Below, in pieces: positions 1-7,492 of a DNA stretch of 19,669 nt (its first letter is position 1; each line of letters opens with the position of its first letter). Source of the stretch: Candidatus Neomicrothrix sp. UBA825 (lineage in GTDB: Bacteria > Actinomycetota > Acidimicrobiia > Acidimicrobiales > UBA8592); assembly GCA_002295705.1 (NCBI GenBank), contig DBHP01000065.1, positions 15,206 through 34,874 on the forward strand, in the 5' to 3' direction. The notes beneath the pieces were generated by a model. The model did no database searches. It was given only the letters and a program-made list of their open reading frames with translations, and was not told the DNA's origin. The position numbers and the translations under genes are program-made.

Positions 1-606
1 AATCAAAGGAATAACATTTTCTCTCAGGTGCAGAGAATGCGAATTAGTTGGATGTGTAATTAAGCCGTCACACTGTTCAGCAGCTAAAGCACTGAATCTT
101 GGACCCACCGCTCCCAACCAAATTTCAGGAACGCGGACGTCACCTAAAGACTCAGGAAGAAATTCATCCTGCAAACGAGATAAATTATAAAATTCGCCAT
201 GAAAGGGAACACATTCCCTCTGCTGAAAAGAATCAAAGCATGCCTTTACAGCGCCAATGTACTCACTCAACCTCTTCACAGGTTTATCAAAGGGCATTCC
301 GTATCGTCCTTCAATATTTTTTCGGATCTGAGTGCCTAAACCCAAGTCAAAGCGACCCTCAGATAACTGTGCAAGATCCCAAGCAGAAAGAGCGGAAGCC
401 ATGGGGCTTCTAACAAAAGCTAGAGCGACTCCTGTACGGACATGTAACGATGACGTTGCTGATAAAGCAAGAGATGACACGACAAATGGGTCATGAACCA
501 TTTCAGGAATATGTAAAGTGTTAAAACCCAACGACTCGACTCGGCGAGCGTAGTCTTTAACATCGCGTAACTGCATTCGAGGATTAATCCCAGCAACAAT
601 CTCCAT
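1..606 (-). CDS. LLM-class, probably F420-dependent oxidoreductase (5' part, truncated by window edge)
   Basis: The reverse strand is open from an ATG at 606 to base 1, giving 202 residues with the C-terminus outside the window. The reading begins MEIVAGINPR and continues through the pattern of luciferase-like flavin oxidoreductases: an early TIM-barrel strand, LGFNTLHIPE at 26-35, the RTGVALAF strand at 57-64, and SEGRFDLGLGTQ at 82-93, where LGLG is the cofactor-binding segment. RYGMPFDKPVKRLSEYI (101-117) resembles the mycobacterial MSMEG_2256-type F420 subgroup as I remember it. Family enzymes transfer hydride between F420H2 or FMNH2 and varied substrates; the substrate here cannot be told. 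A strong ribosome site (AAAGGAGC, 611-618) sits just before the start. It diverges from the acyl-CoA dehydrogenase at 690. F420 rather than FMN use is inferred from family resemblance. Confidence 0.85.
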   Translation of the reverse strand, partial: MEIVAGINPRMQLRDVKDYARRVESLGFNTLHIPEMVHDPFVVSSLALSATSSLHVRTGVALAFVRSPMASALSAWDLAQLSEGRFDLGLGTQIRKNIEGRYGMPFDKPVKRLSEYIGAVKACFDSFQQRECVPFHGEFYNLSRLQDEFLPESLGDVRVPEIWLGAVGPRFSALAAEQCDGLITHPTNSHSLHLRENVIPLI

Positions 607-610
607 TTAC

Positions 611-618
611 GCTCCTTT
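611..618 (-). promoter_or_regulatory. Ribosome binding site of the LLM oxidoreductase
   Basis: AAAGGAGC on the reverse strand, four bases before the ATG at 606, is a near-ideal Shine-Dalgarno sequence. It fixes the start of a gene whose end lies outside the window. Confidence 0.7.
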
Positions 619-677
619 ATACCTTAAGTAACAATAGAAGAATTTCTGCTGAGTTACTTTTCCACATAACTTTCAAC

Positions 678-683
678 TAACGT
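678..683 (+). promoter_or_regulatory. Putative -10 box (TAACGT) for leaderless acyl-CoA dehydrogenase mRNA
   Basis: TAACGT fits TANNNT and ends exactly 6 nt before the ATG at 690, placing the expected transcription start on the A of the start codon. No Shine-Dalgarno sequence lies before this ATG, and no convincing -35 is visible. The same geometry recurs before four other genes in the window, which is the main support. Confidence 0.45.
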
Positions 684-689
684 CACATC

Positions 690-1799
690 ATGATCTCATT
701 GATTGAATTTAAACACAATGCCAAGGACTGGCTACAAAAGAATCTTGAAGTTGCACCTCCAAACTATGGAGCTATCCTGCCACCAGCACTAGAAAAGAAA
801 GGTGTTGATTGGCAGAAAAGATTATTTTATGAAGGATGGGCAGGAGTTCACTGGCCCAAAGAACATGGTGGACTAGGGCTCACGCCTGAGCACCAATCTA
901 TTTGGCTTGAAGAATGCGCTCGAGCCGATGTTCCACCATACGTAAATATGGTTGGTGTTGTTCTCGCAGGACAAGGTGTGCAAATTTATGGGACAGATCA
1001 CCAGAAGAATCTTCATCTCCGATCAATTATTGATGCAACACAACTTTGGTGTCAGCTCTTTTCCGAACCTGAATCCGGATCAGATTTAGGGTCACTTCGC
1101 ACAACCGCTGAACCAGATGGCGATGGCTGGGTAGTGAATGGCCAAAAAGTTTGGTGCAGCGGAGGCCGTTACAGCAACTGGGGAATACTTATGGCCCGAA
1201 CAGACCCAAATCTACCAAAGCATCGCGGGATAAGTTTCTTCTTAATTGACATGCATAGCGATGGTATAGAAACACGGCCACTGCGCCAAATGACAGGTGA
1301 AGCAGAATTTGACGAAGTATTCTTCACCGATGTTTCGCTTCCGCAAACGGCACTCCTTGGACCGCTAAATGGAGGCTGGCACGTAGGCATGGACATCTTG
1401 ACAAAGGAAAGAGGCTCAATAGGGGCAGGAGCAATAACCATGCAGCGAAGACTAGATAGCCTTCAATCTCTAGCAAATAAAGAACTATCTCACGACAAAC
1501 GTCAACAGCTTATGCATTTGCTCATAAAAGGGAAAAGCTATCATTACTTAGGTCAACGGCAGGGGCCGGCCGCATCGGTTTCGTCTTCTTTGAACAAATT
1601 AGGAATCACAGAATTAATGTTTGATATCGCTAACTTGCGAGCAGATATTGCCGAAATTGAAGCACTATTATCTGGATCTGGCTCCGACAGCCTTCTTTCG
1701 GCACCTGGTGCAAAGATAGCGGGAGGGACTTCACAAATACAAAAGAATATCATCGGTGAACGAATACTCGGCCTCCCAAAGGAACCTAAGCCCAACTGA
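690..1799 (+). CDS. Acyl-CoA dehydrogenase (FadE-like)
   Basis: This 369-residue protein would oxidise an acyl-CoA to the enoyl-CoA with FAD, passing electrons to ETF. Family signatures are EGWAGVHWPKEHGGLG (48-63), LFSEPESGSDLGSLRT (123-138), the W-x-VNGQKVWCSGG segment at 147-159, and the C-terminal GGTSQIQKNIIGERILGLP (345-363). The base found in medium-chain enzymes (Glu of Y-E-G-T) is replaced by Gly345. Glu240 in KERGSIGAG sits where isovaleryl-CoA dehydrogenase carries its catalytic Glu, so the enzyme may belong to that mechanistic group. It is slightly shorter than typical family members of about 380-400 residues. No Shine-Dalgarno sequence precedes the ATG; a TAACGT box suggests a leaderless mRNA. 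Its stop lies 6 bases from the SelO stop on the other strand. Substrate unknown. Confidence 0.9.
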   Translation: MISLIEFKHNAKDWLQKNLEVAPPNYGAILPPALEKKGVDWQKRLFYEGWAGVHWPKEHGGLGLTPEHQSIWLEECARADVPPYVNMVGVVLAGQGVQIYGTDHQKNLHLRSIIDATQLWCQLFSEPESGSDLGSLRTTAEPDGDGWVVNGQKVWCSGGRYSNWGILMARTDPNLPKHRGISFFLIDMHSDGIETRPLRQMTGEAEFDEVFFTDVSLPQTALLGPLNGGWHVGMDILTKERGSIGAGAITMQRRLDSLQSLANKELSHDKRQQLMHLLIKGKSYHYLGQRQGPAASVSSSLNKLGITELMFDIANLRADIAEIEALLSGSGSDSLLSAPGAKIAGGTSQIQKNIIGERILGLPKEPKPN

Positions 1800-1805
1800 C
1801 TGTAA

Positions 1806-3422
1806 TCAACTACTGCAACTCAGCATCGAACACCCAGCTCGATCCTTCGCCCAATCAGGACGTTTCACAAACCATTTATCAAATTCTGGTTGTTCATCGT
1901 AAGGGTTCTTCAGCATTGTCTGGAGATCATAAAGCATGCTGAGGTCCCCTTGTTCCGCAGAATCTATCGCTAGCTGAGCCAAATAATTTCTCAACACATA
2001 CTTTGGGTTAACTTGATTCATTTGCTTTCTTCGCTGTTCATCAGAAACACCCTGATTACGGAGCACATCACAATAATTCTCAATCCAAGTACGAAGAGAT
2101 TCCCAATGTAGTTGAGGCTTAGACTCAGGTTCGTAGTAAGCGCTCTTTAAGAGAGCGGATATTTCATCAGTACTGATATTGGACCCCACCGTTATAGAAG
2201 ATAATGAGCGGAAAAAAATAGTCATATCTATTTCTCCCGTTTCAAGTATCGAGAACAAATCTGTAATCACTCGTTGCGATGGGGCTGAACTATGTTCAAC
2301 CAATCCCAACTTGGCAGCTGCCATATCAGACCAACTTCGTGCAAAGATTTCCTCGTACTCATCTAAGGCTTTTTGTAGCGGCTCAACATCGCCCACGACT
2401 GGGTAAATCGCATTAGCTAACTGAGCCAAGTTCCAATGGCCCACAGCGGGTTGATTACGGAATCGGTATCGACGTTGGTGCCTGTCAGTGGTGTTAGGGG
2501 TCCAATCCGGATCAAAATCATCAATCCATCCATACGGTCCATAGTCAATAGTAAGTCCATGTATCGACATGTTGTCTGTATTCATAACCCCGTGCACGAA
2601 ACCAACACGTTGCCAATGAGCCATTAGTACGGCTGTAGAGGAAACGACTTCTTTGAAAAAATCAACATACTTCTCAGATGAATTCTCATTAATTTCCGGA
2701 AAGTGATGCCTGATTGTGAAGTCAAGCAACGTTTTTAACCCATCAGTATCTTCGCGGGCTGAGAAGATTTCAAAGTTTCCAAATCTAATAAATGAATCAG
2801 CTACCCGACATACAACCGCACCGATTTCTTCAGCGAGATTTCCATCGTAAAACATATCTCGAACAACGTTATCTCCTGTACTGCAAAGGCTAAGTGCACG
2901 TGTGGTAGGAACACGAAGGTGATGCATAGCTTCACTGCATAAATATTCTCTAATGGATGATCGAAGGACCGCTCTACCATCACCACTTCGAGAATATGGC
3001 GTAGGCCCAGCTCCCTTCAACTGAAGCATGTAGCTATTTGAATCTATTCCTGTGACTTGCCCTAAATTGATTGCCCTACCATCGCCCAGTTGCCCGGCCC
3101 AATTCCCAAATTGATGCCCCCCATAACACATTGCATGTGGATCCATGTCCGCGGTAATCGCATTTCCAGAAAAAATTTCCGCAAATTCAGTAGAACTCGC
3201 AACCTCGCTCGTTATGCCAAGCAGTAAACGAACTTCTTCGGACACAACAAGAGTCGCTGGAGCTGCTGTGGGAGTAGGAAGAACTCTTGAATAGTATGCG
3301 TTATGAACTTGACGGCGAGTATTAGCAAGCTCCTCATCCCCACGTAATTCATTTGTGAATGGGTTCTCAAAGGTCAGGTCTCCTAATTTCACTTGTCGGA
3401 TATGTGATTCAGGTTTCTCCAT
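1806..3422 (-). CDS. selO: Protein adenylyltransferase SelO (YdiU/UPF0061 family)
   Basis: SelO is a pseudokinase-fold enzyme that binds ATP in flipped orientation and transfers AMP to Ser/Thr/Tyr of target proteins, linked to redox homeostasis. From an ATG at 3422 the protein has 538 residues. Diagnostic blocks are CYGGHQFGNWAGQLGDGRA (99-117), SRSGDGRAVLRSSIREYL (144-161), HGVMNTDN (277-284) and DYGPYGW (293-299). The C-terminus reads GCSMLSCSS; the penultimate-region residue that is selenocysteine in many eukaryotic SelO proteins is cysteine (TGC) here, followed by a normal TGA stop. The frame is open upstream to an ATG at 3476, but ATG 3422 has a good ribosome site and is preferred. It is divergent from the kinase at 3490 and convergent with the acyl-CoA dehydrogenase. 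Near full family length, all core motifs present. Confidence 0.95.
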   Translation of the reverse strand: MEKPESHIRQVKLGDLTFENPFTNELRGDEELANTRRQVHNAYYSRVLPTPTAAPATLVVSEEVRLLLGITSEVASSTEFAEIFSGNAITADMDPHAMCYGGHQFGNWAGQLGDGRAINLGQVTGIDSNSYMLQLKGAGPTPYSRSGDGRAVLRSSIREYLCSEAMHHLRVPTTRALSLCSTGDNVVRDMFYDGNLAEEIGAVVCRVADSFIRFGNFEIFSAREDTDGLKTLLDFTIRHHFPEINENSSEKYVDFFKEVVSSTAVLMAHWQRVGFVHGVMNTDNMSIHGLTIDYGPYGWIDDFDPDWTPNTTDRHQRRYRFRNQPAVGHWNLAQLANAIYPVVGDVEPLQKALDEYEEIFARSWSDMAAAKLGLVEHSSAPSQRVITDLFSILETGEIDMTIFFRSLSSITVGSNISTDEISALLKSAYYEPESKPQLHWESLRTWIENYCDVLRNQGVSDEQRRKQMNQVNPKYVLRNYLAQLAIDSAEQGDLSMLYDLQTMLKNPYDEQPEFDKWFVKRPDWAKDRAGCSMLSCSS

Positions 3423-3427
3423 CAAAT

Positions 3428-3435
3428 CTTTCCTT
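3428..3435 (-). promoter_or_regulatory. Ribosome binding site deciding the selO start
   Basis: AAGGAAAG on the reverse strand, five bases before the ATG at 3422, favours that codon over the in-frame ATG codons at 3476 and 3467, which lack a comparable site. Confidence 0.55.
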
Positions 3436-3477
3436 TTCCAGCTTCTACGATAGTTCGCAAAAACCATTGTCACCATC

Positions 3478-3483
3478 TACGAT
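3478..3483 (+). promoter_or_regulatory. Putative -10 box (TACGAT) for leaderless kinase mRNA
   Basis: TACGAT ends exactly 6 nt before the GTG start at 3490. TTCGCA at 3454-3459, 18 nt upstream, is a possible -35 (4 of 6 to TTGACA). There is no Shine-Dalgarno sequence before the GTG. The box lies inside the second copy of a TCTACGAT direct repeat (3444-3451 and 3476-3483). Confidence 0.45.
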
Positions 3484-3489
3484 CAGTTT

Positions 3490-4590
3490 GTGTGGAAACA
3501 TGAAGATGTAGATCCATTTAGCGATGAGCCTCAACCTGAGATAGCAGTTGTAAGAGATGGCGAAGATTTAAACTGGGGAATAGTTGAATCATTTTTGCGG
3601 GACTCTTTACCTCAGGAGATAGATACTGCTGGAGAATTTGATGTCCATCAGTTTCCCAATGGTGCAGCGAACTTAACATACCTAGTTTCATTTGGGGCAA
3701 CTGAACTCGTTTTGAGGCGGCCACCGTTTGGGAATCTAGCTCCAGGAGCTCATGATATGGGAAGAGAATATCGGGTGCTATCAAAACTTTGGGAGATCTT
3801 CCCGATGGCACCTCGCGCTTATCTATTTTGTGATGATGTAACCATTGCTGGTGCCGCAATGTTTGTTATGGAACGTCGCGTCGGTGAGGTAATACGTGGG
3901 ATTGTGCCCCGTTCAATGCGGCATCATGACCGTTTAGGTAATCGAATTGGTCGTGCATTAGCCGCAGCGATTGCCGAATTTCATTCATTGAATCCAACTG
4001 ACGTAGAGCTGGAAGCCTTAGGGAAGCCAGATGGTTTTGTGCTACGGCAAGTTGAAGGATGGAAAAAAAGATGGGATCTAGTTCACGATGAACGTTACCA
4101 CCAAGGAATGAATGACGTATATGCTGCTTTGATAGCTGATTTGCCAGAGCCTCAACGAGTAGCGTTCGTCCATAACGATCTCAAACTTGACAATTGCATG
4201 TTTAAACCAGATAACCCAGATGCGGTGCACGCAATATTTGATTGGGATATGACGACACTGGGGGACCCACTCATTGATTTTGGAACGTTGCTGAATTATT
4301 GGCCTGACCCAGACGACGACCCCGATGCTGTCAGAGGAGGTCATGCCGGGCTTAATCAAATGGGACTTCCAAGTAGGTCCCAATTAACAGAATATTATGC
4401 AGAGCAATCTTTACTTGATCTGGCAAATATTCATTGGTACGAGGCATTCGCACAATGGAAAACGGCGACTGTGCTCCAGCAACTCCATTATCGGTGGAAA
4501 GTTGGGGATAGTACGGACGAACGAATGTCAACCATTGCTGATGGCATTCCGCGTTTTATTCAAAAGGCCGAAGAACTGCTCAGTATGTAA
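3490..4590 (+). CDS. APH-fold phosphotransferase (ACAD10/FadE36/LvaA-like kinase)
   Basis: This 366-residue protein has the aminoglycoside-phosphotransferase kinase fold. The N-lobe contains HQFPNGAANLTYLVSF (53-68) and LVLRRPPFG (73-81); the catalytic loop is FVHNDLKLDN (226-235) with Asp230 as expected base and Asn235 as metal ligand, and the metal loop is IFDWDMTTLGDPLIDFG (249-265). This subtype, with VLRRPP and GREYRVL, is the one found alone in mycobacteria (FadE36) and fused in mammalian ACAD10/ACAD11; the related LvaA phosphorylates a 4-hydroxyacyl-CoA. That suggests a small-molecule or acyl-CoA kinase, not antibiotic resistance. The start is GTG at 3490; no ATG gives a full domain. 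The stop is one base from the stop of the convergent acyl-CoA synthetase. Substrate is inferred only. Confidence 0.88.
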   Translation: MWKHEDVDPFSDEPQPEIAVVRDGEDLNWGIVESFLRDSLPQEIDTAGEFDVHQFPNGAANLTYLVSFGATELVLRRPPFGNLAPGAHDMGREYRVLSKLWEIFPMAPRAYLFCDDVTIAGAAMFVMERRVGEVIRGIVPRSMRHHDRLGNRIGRALAAAIAEFHSLNPTDVELEALGKPDGFVLRQVEGWKKRWDLVHDERYHQGMNDVYAALIADLPEPQRVAFVHNDLKLDNCMFKPDNPDAVHAIFDWDMTTLGDPLIDFGTLLNYWPDPDDDPDAVRGGHAGLNQMGLPSRSQLTEYYAEQSLLDLANIHWYEAFAQWKTATVLQQLHYRWKVGDSTDERMSTIADGIPRFIQKAEELLSM

Positions 4591-4591
4591 G

Positions 4592-6130
4592 CTATTCGGT
4601 TGCGTCGTAGTTGTATAGCTCTCTAAGTTCTCGTTTGAGAATTTTTCCACTTGCATTACGAGGAATCACATCAATAAATTCAACAGCCTTCACAGTCTTA
4701 AACGGAGCTAACTTCCCTTCGCAGTGGTTTATAACATCATCTGCCGTAAGTGAGTCATCTGCACGAACGATTACAGCTAGCGGTGATTCACCCCACTTTT
4801 GTGATGGAATTCCGATGACTCCAGCGTCGTTGATCTTTTCATGAGTCAGTAACACATTTTCTATCTCTGCTGGATAAACATTTTCTCCACCAGAAATCAA
4901 CATGTCTTTAACTCGGTCAACGATTGTCACGAAACCATCCTCGTCCATTGTTGCGACATCTCCTGTCTTGAGCCACCCATCAACCAGCGTCTCTGCATTC
5001 GCCTCAGGTCTATTCCAATATCCAACCATGATATGGGGCCCTTTCACCTCAACTTCTCCAGCTTCACCAGGAGTGCACTCGTTGCCTTGCTCATCCACAA
5101 CACGTACTTCAGTGAACGTAAACGCTTTTCCTGTCGATCCTGCTCGTGTAACAGCATCTTCTGAAGAAATGATGCAAGCAGGTCCACAGGTTTCGGTTAA
5201 ACCGTAAACTTGATGGATTTCAATTCCCATATCCGTGTAGGTCTCAATTAAAGACACCGGAACCGGAGCAGCACCACTGATAACATTACGCAATGTTGAA
5301 TGGTCATGATTGTCAGCATCATATGTCAGCAACATGAATTGGAGCATGACTGGAACCATCAAAGTTGTATTGATCTTTTCATCTCGGATCAAATCCCAAG
5401 ACGCAGCTGGATCGAATGCTTTCATGAGAGTTATTGATCCACCAACGAAAACAGATGTGATCACAGGAGTTAGTGCACCAACATGGAATAAAGGTAAAGC
5501 ATTTAGGAATCTGTCAAAGTGCTGCATATCTGCTGTGGTTGCATTTGTAATGTTCGCCCACAAGACCGTGTTGTGACTGTGCATTACCCCCTTAGGTAAA
5601 CCAGTAGTACCGGACGTGTACATGATGAAAACAAGGTCATCATCACCTCCAGAGGTTGCAGGTTCAGCGGTGCTCGAAGAGGACATCCAGTGGTTGTAAT
5701 CAATAGCACCTTCGATAGTTTCACCACCTACTTGGATAAAGGTCGAAATGTCTGTTTTATCGCCACGGCTTTGAAGTTCAGCTACAACCTCAGCGAAATC
5801 TTCACTGAAAAGAAGAACTGTAACACCGGCATCATGAAGGATAAATTCAAGTTCGTCAGCGACCAGTCGCCAATTTAATGGAACGTTGACTCCTCCGATC
5901 TTTGCAACTGCAAAGAAGGATTCGATGAATTCTTTTCCGTTCATCAAAAGAAGCCCAACACGATCTCCAAGCGATACTCCAGACCCGACAAGAGAATGAG
6001 CTACTTGATTTGATCGCTCATTAAGTTCTCGGTACGACAGACGGGTATCGCTGGCAGGTTCATAAACCGCTTCCAATGCACTGTCTCTACGGGCTCTATA
6101 AGTGAGGAAATTTCCTATATTCTGTGGCAT
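4592..6130 (-). CDS. AMP-dependent acyl-CoA synthetase (FadD-like)
   Basis: This ANL-superfamily ligase would activate a carboxylic acid to the acyl-AMP and then the CoA thioester. From ATG 6130 it has 512 residues. The phosphate loop TSGTTGLPKG is at 172-181, YGLTE at 309-313, GWLKTGD at 385-391, the hinge and core A8 segment DRVKDMLISGGENVYPAEIE at 405-424, and the A10 lysine in NASGKILKR at Lys496. Features are those of medium/long-chain or fadD3/fadD13-like ligases in Actinobacteria; the acid cannot be read from sequence. The frame opens 27 bases further up at 6157, but that codon overlaps the likely -10, while ATG 6130 has a GGGGGT ribosome site. Neighbours are the lactate dehydrogenase (divergent) and the APH-fold kinase (convergent, one base between stops). 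Confidence 0.93.
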   Translation of the reverse strand: MPQNIGNFLTYRARRDSALEAVYEPASDTRLSYRELNERSNQVAHSLVGSGVSLGDRVGLLLMNGKEFIESFFAVAKIGGVNVPLNWRLVADELEFILHDAGVTVLLFSEDFAEVVAELQSRGDKTDISTFIQVGGETIEGAIDYNHWMSSSSTAEPATSGGDDDLVFIMYTSGTTGLPKGVMHSHNTVLWANITNATTADMQHFDRFLNALPLFHVGALTPVITSVFVGGSITLMKAFDPAASWDLIRDEKINTTLMVPVMLQFMLLTYDADNHDHSTLRNVISGAAPVPVSLIETYTDMGIEIHQVYGLTETCGPACIISSEDAVTRAGSTGKAFTFTEVRVVDEQGNECTPGEAGEVEVKGPHIMVGYWNRPEANAETLVDGWLKTGDVATMDEDGFVTIVDRVKDMLISGGENVYPAEIENVLLTHEKINDAGVIGIPSQKWGESPLAVIVRADDSLTADDVINHCEGKLAPFKTVKAVEFIDVIPRNASGKILKRELRELYNYDATE

Positions 6131-6134
6131 CTCT

Positions 6135-6142
6135 ACCCCCTT
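6135..6142 (-). promoter_or_regulatory. Ribosome binding site deciding the acyl-CoA synthetase start
   Basis: AAGGGGGT on the reverse strand, four bases before the ATG at 6130, supports this start over the upstream ATG codons at 6157 and 6154. Confidence 0.5.
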
Positions 6143-6152
6143 CGCTAAGAAC

Positions 6153-6181
6153 ATCATAACGGGATCAAAGCAATCTGAAAA
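6153..6181 (-). promoter_or_regulatory. Probable sigma-70-type promoter of the acyl-CoA synthetase
   Basis: On the reverse strand TTTTCA (6176-6181, 4 of 6 to TTGACA), a 17-nt spacer, then TATGAT (6153-6158, 5 of 6 to TATAAT). The expected start near 6146 leaves a leader of about 16 nt that contains the GGGGGT ribosome site. Only pattern matching supports it. Confidence 0.45.
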
Positions 6182-6223
6182 TTCTTCCTCATATCCGATT
6201 CACAAATCTATCGAAGTAAACGG

Positions 6224-6229
6224 TAAGGT
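6224..6229 (+). promoter_or_regulatory. Putative -10 box (TAAGGT) for leaderless lactate dehydrogenase mRNA
   Basis: TAAGGT ends exactly 6 nt before the ATG at 6236. TTCACA at 6199-6204 matches TTGACA at 5 of 6 positions, with a longish 19-nt spacer. The AAGG could also act as a ribosome site if transcription starts further upstream. Confidence 0.4.
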
Positions 6230-6235
6230 TCATTC

Positions 6236-7486
6236 ATGCTTAGATCTCTCAAAGGTGTGCTTCGGTTCAAACGATTTGAAAAGAATCCTGCACAACGTCG
6301 ACTGAATAAAGCGGCGAATATTGCCGATCTAAGAACTATCGCACAGCGGCGGTTACCGGGTGGGGTCTTTGACTACATAGATGGGGCAGCAGAAGATGAA
6401 AGAACCTTACGCGATAATGTCTCAGCATTTTCTAATTATAGATTTAAGCCCAGAGTGCTGCGCGACGTATCAAATATTGACAGTTCAGCAAAAATACTTG
6501 GAACTGCTACTCCGTTTCCCTTAATATGTGCACCTACTGGCTTTACTCGGATCGCACACTCAGATGGGGAATTGGCAGTAAGTAGATCTGCTGCAAGAGC
6601 AGAAATACCGTTCTCATTGTCGACAATGGCGACGAGGTCAATTGAAGAAATACACGAGACAACAAAAGAGTTGGAAGAAGCGCAACACTTTGCTCCCAGG
6701 AACTGGTTTCAAGTCTATGTGTGGAAAGACAGAGCTTTATTGAGAGACCTTCTGGATAGAGCCAAAGCGGCAAATTTTGAGGCAATTGTCATCACTGTTG
6801 ATACTGCAGTCCTCGGCCGACGAGAGCGCGATGTCAGACGAGGGTTTACTCTCCCTCCACAGCTCGGGATCAGTACTATTCTTGATGGAGTTAGAAATCC
6901 AGGATGGACTTGGCGCTTTGTAGCCAACGAACCGATAAGATTCGCAAACGTTGTAGGAAAATCAACCGATGACGGCAGTACTGCTGTTTCTTTGGCTGAC
7001 CACGTCAACGAGCAGTTTGATCAATCTCTCTCATGGGATGATATTGACTGGTTCAAGCAGCATTGGGATCGTAAAATTGTTTTGAAGGGAATCCAAACAG
7101 TTGAAGATGCCAAATTGTCTGTTCAGCATGGCGTTGATGCAATAGCATTATCAAATCATGGTGGCAGACAATTAGATGATGCACCAAACCCAATAGACCT
7201 AGTTCGGCCGGTGTCTGATGCTGTGGGCGGACAAGTTGAAATTTTCTGCGACGGAGGTATCAGAAGAGGTAGCGACATCGTTAAGGCAATTGCGTTAGGA
7301 GCTGATGCGTGCATGATTGGTCGGCCGTTTCTTTACGGTTTAGGTAGTGCTGGAGAAAAGGGTGTTGATTGGGTCCTTAATTTCCTGAAGGAGGGAATGC
7401 ATCAAACAATGGCGTTACTGGGAGCCAAAAGCCTAACCGACTTACAACCAGATCTTATAGAGACTAGAAATCAAATCCATTCTTGA
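6236..7486 (+). CDS. lldD: FMN-dependent L-lactate dehydrogenase / alpha-hydroxy-acid oxidase
   Basis: This 416-residue protein belongs to the glycolate oxidase/lactate dehydrogenase family (FMN-dependent TIM barrel) and probably oxidises L-lactate to pyruvate, feeding electrons to quinone at the membrane. Active-site residues visible by alignment are Tyr47 (FDYIDG), Tyr161 (FQVYVWKD), Asp189 (TVDTAV), Lys284 (VLKGI), His308 and Arg311 (SNHGGRQLD), and the FMN phosphate loop GIRRGSD (341-347). The N-terminal extension with RRLNKAANIADLRTIAQRR and the block APTGFTRIAHSDGE (99-112) closely recall Mycobacterium tuberculosis LldD2 (Rv1872c), rather than the mycofactocin-linked MftD paralogue. All catalytic residues are present. 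No lactate permease or regulator is adjacent. A different 2-hydroxy acid remains possible as substrate. Confidence 0.9.
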   Translation: MLRSLKGVLRFKRFEKNPAQRRLNKAANIADLRTIAQRRLPGGVFDYIDGAAEDERTLRDNVSAFSNYRFKPRVLRDVSNIDSSAKILGTATPFPLICAPTGFTRIAHSDGELAVSRSAARAEIPFSLSTMATRSIEEIHETTKELEEAQHFAPRNWFQVYVWKDRALLRDLLDRAKAANFEAIVITVDTAVLGRRERDVRRGFTLPPQLGISTILDGVRNPGWTWRFVANEPIRFANVVGKSTDDGSTAVSLADHVNEQFDQSLSWDDIDWFKQHWDRKIVLKGIQTVEDAKLSVQHGVDAIALSNHGGRQLDDAPNPIDLVRPVSDAVGGQVEIFCDGGIRRGSDIVKAIALGADACMIGRPFLYGLGSAGEKGVDWVLNFLKEGMHQTMALLGAKSLTDLQPDLIETRNQIHS

Positions 7487-7492
7487 TACTGG

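Noticed and set aside
99..413. 104-codon plus-strand open frame at the left end
   Set aside because: It is antisense to the LLM oxidoreductase, which shows clear family motifs over the same bases; the peptide is low-information and has no family resemblance.
1806..1835. A selenocysteine codon in SelO, whose stop is TGA
   Set aside because: The residue before CSS-type ends is coded by TGC, the TGA is terminal, and the next frame downstream adds nothing family-like; this is the cysteine form.
3490..4590. Aminoglycoside resistance kinase
   Set aside because: The fold is shared, but the VLRRPP and GREYRVL features place it with ACAD10/FadE36-like proteins in a lipid-type neighbourhood.
4590..4620. 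AGCTAT...ATAGCT inverted repeat at the kinase/FadD junction as a bidirectional terminator
   Set aside because: The 6-bp arms are AT-rich, the loop is 19 bases, pairing does not extend either way, and no T-run follows; it is expected by chance.
6715..7008. Antisense open frame inside the lactate dehydrogenase, and similar ones at 1169-1441, 4902-5207 and 14781-15026
   Set aside because: All are embedded in conserved coding sequence with no independent start signal or domain; they are shadows of the opposite strand.
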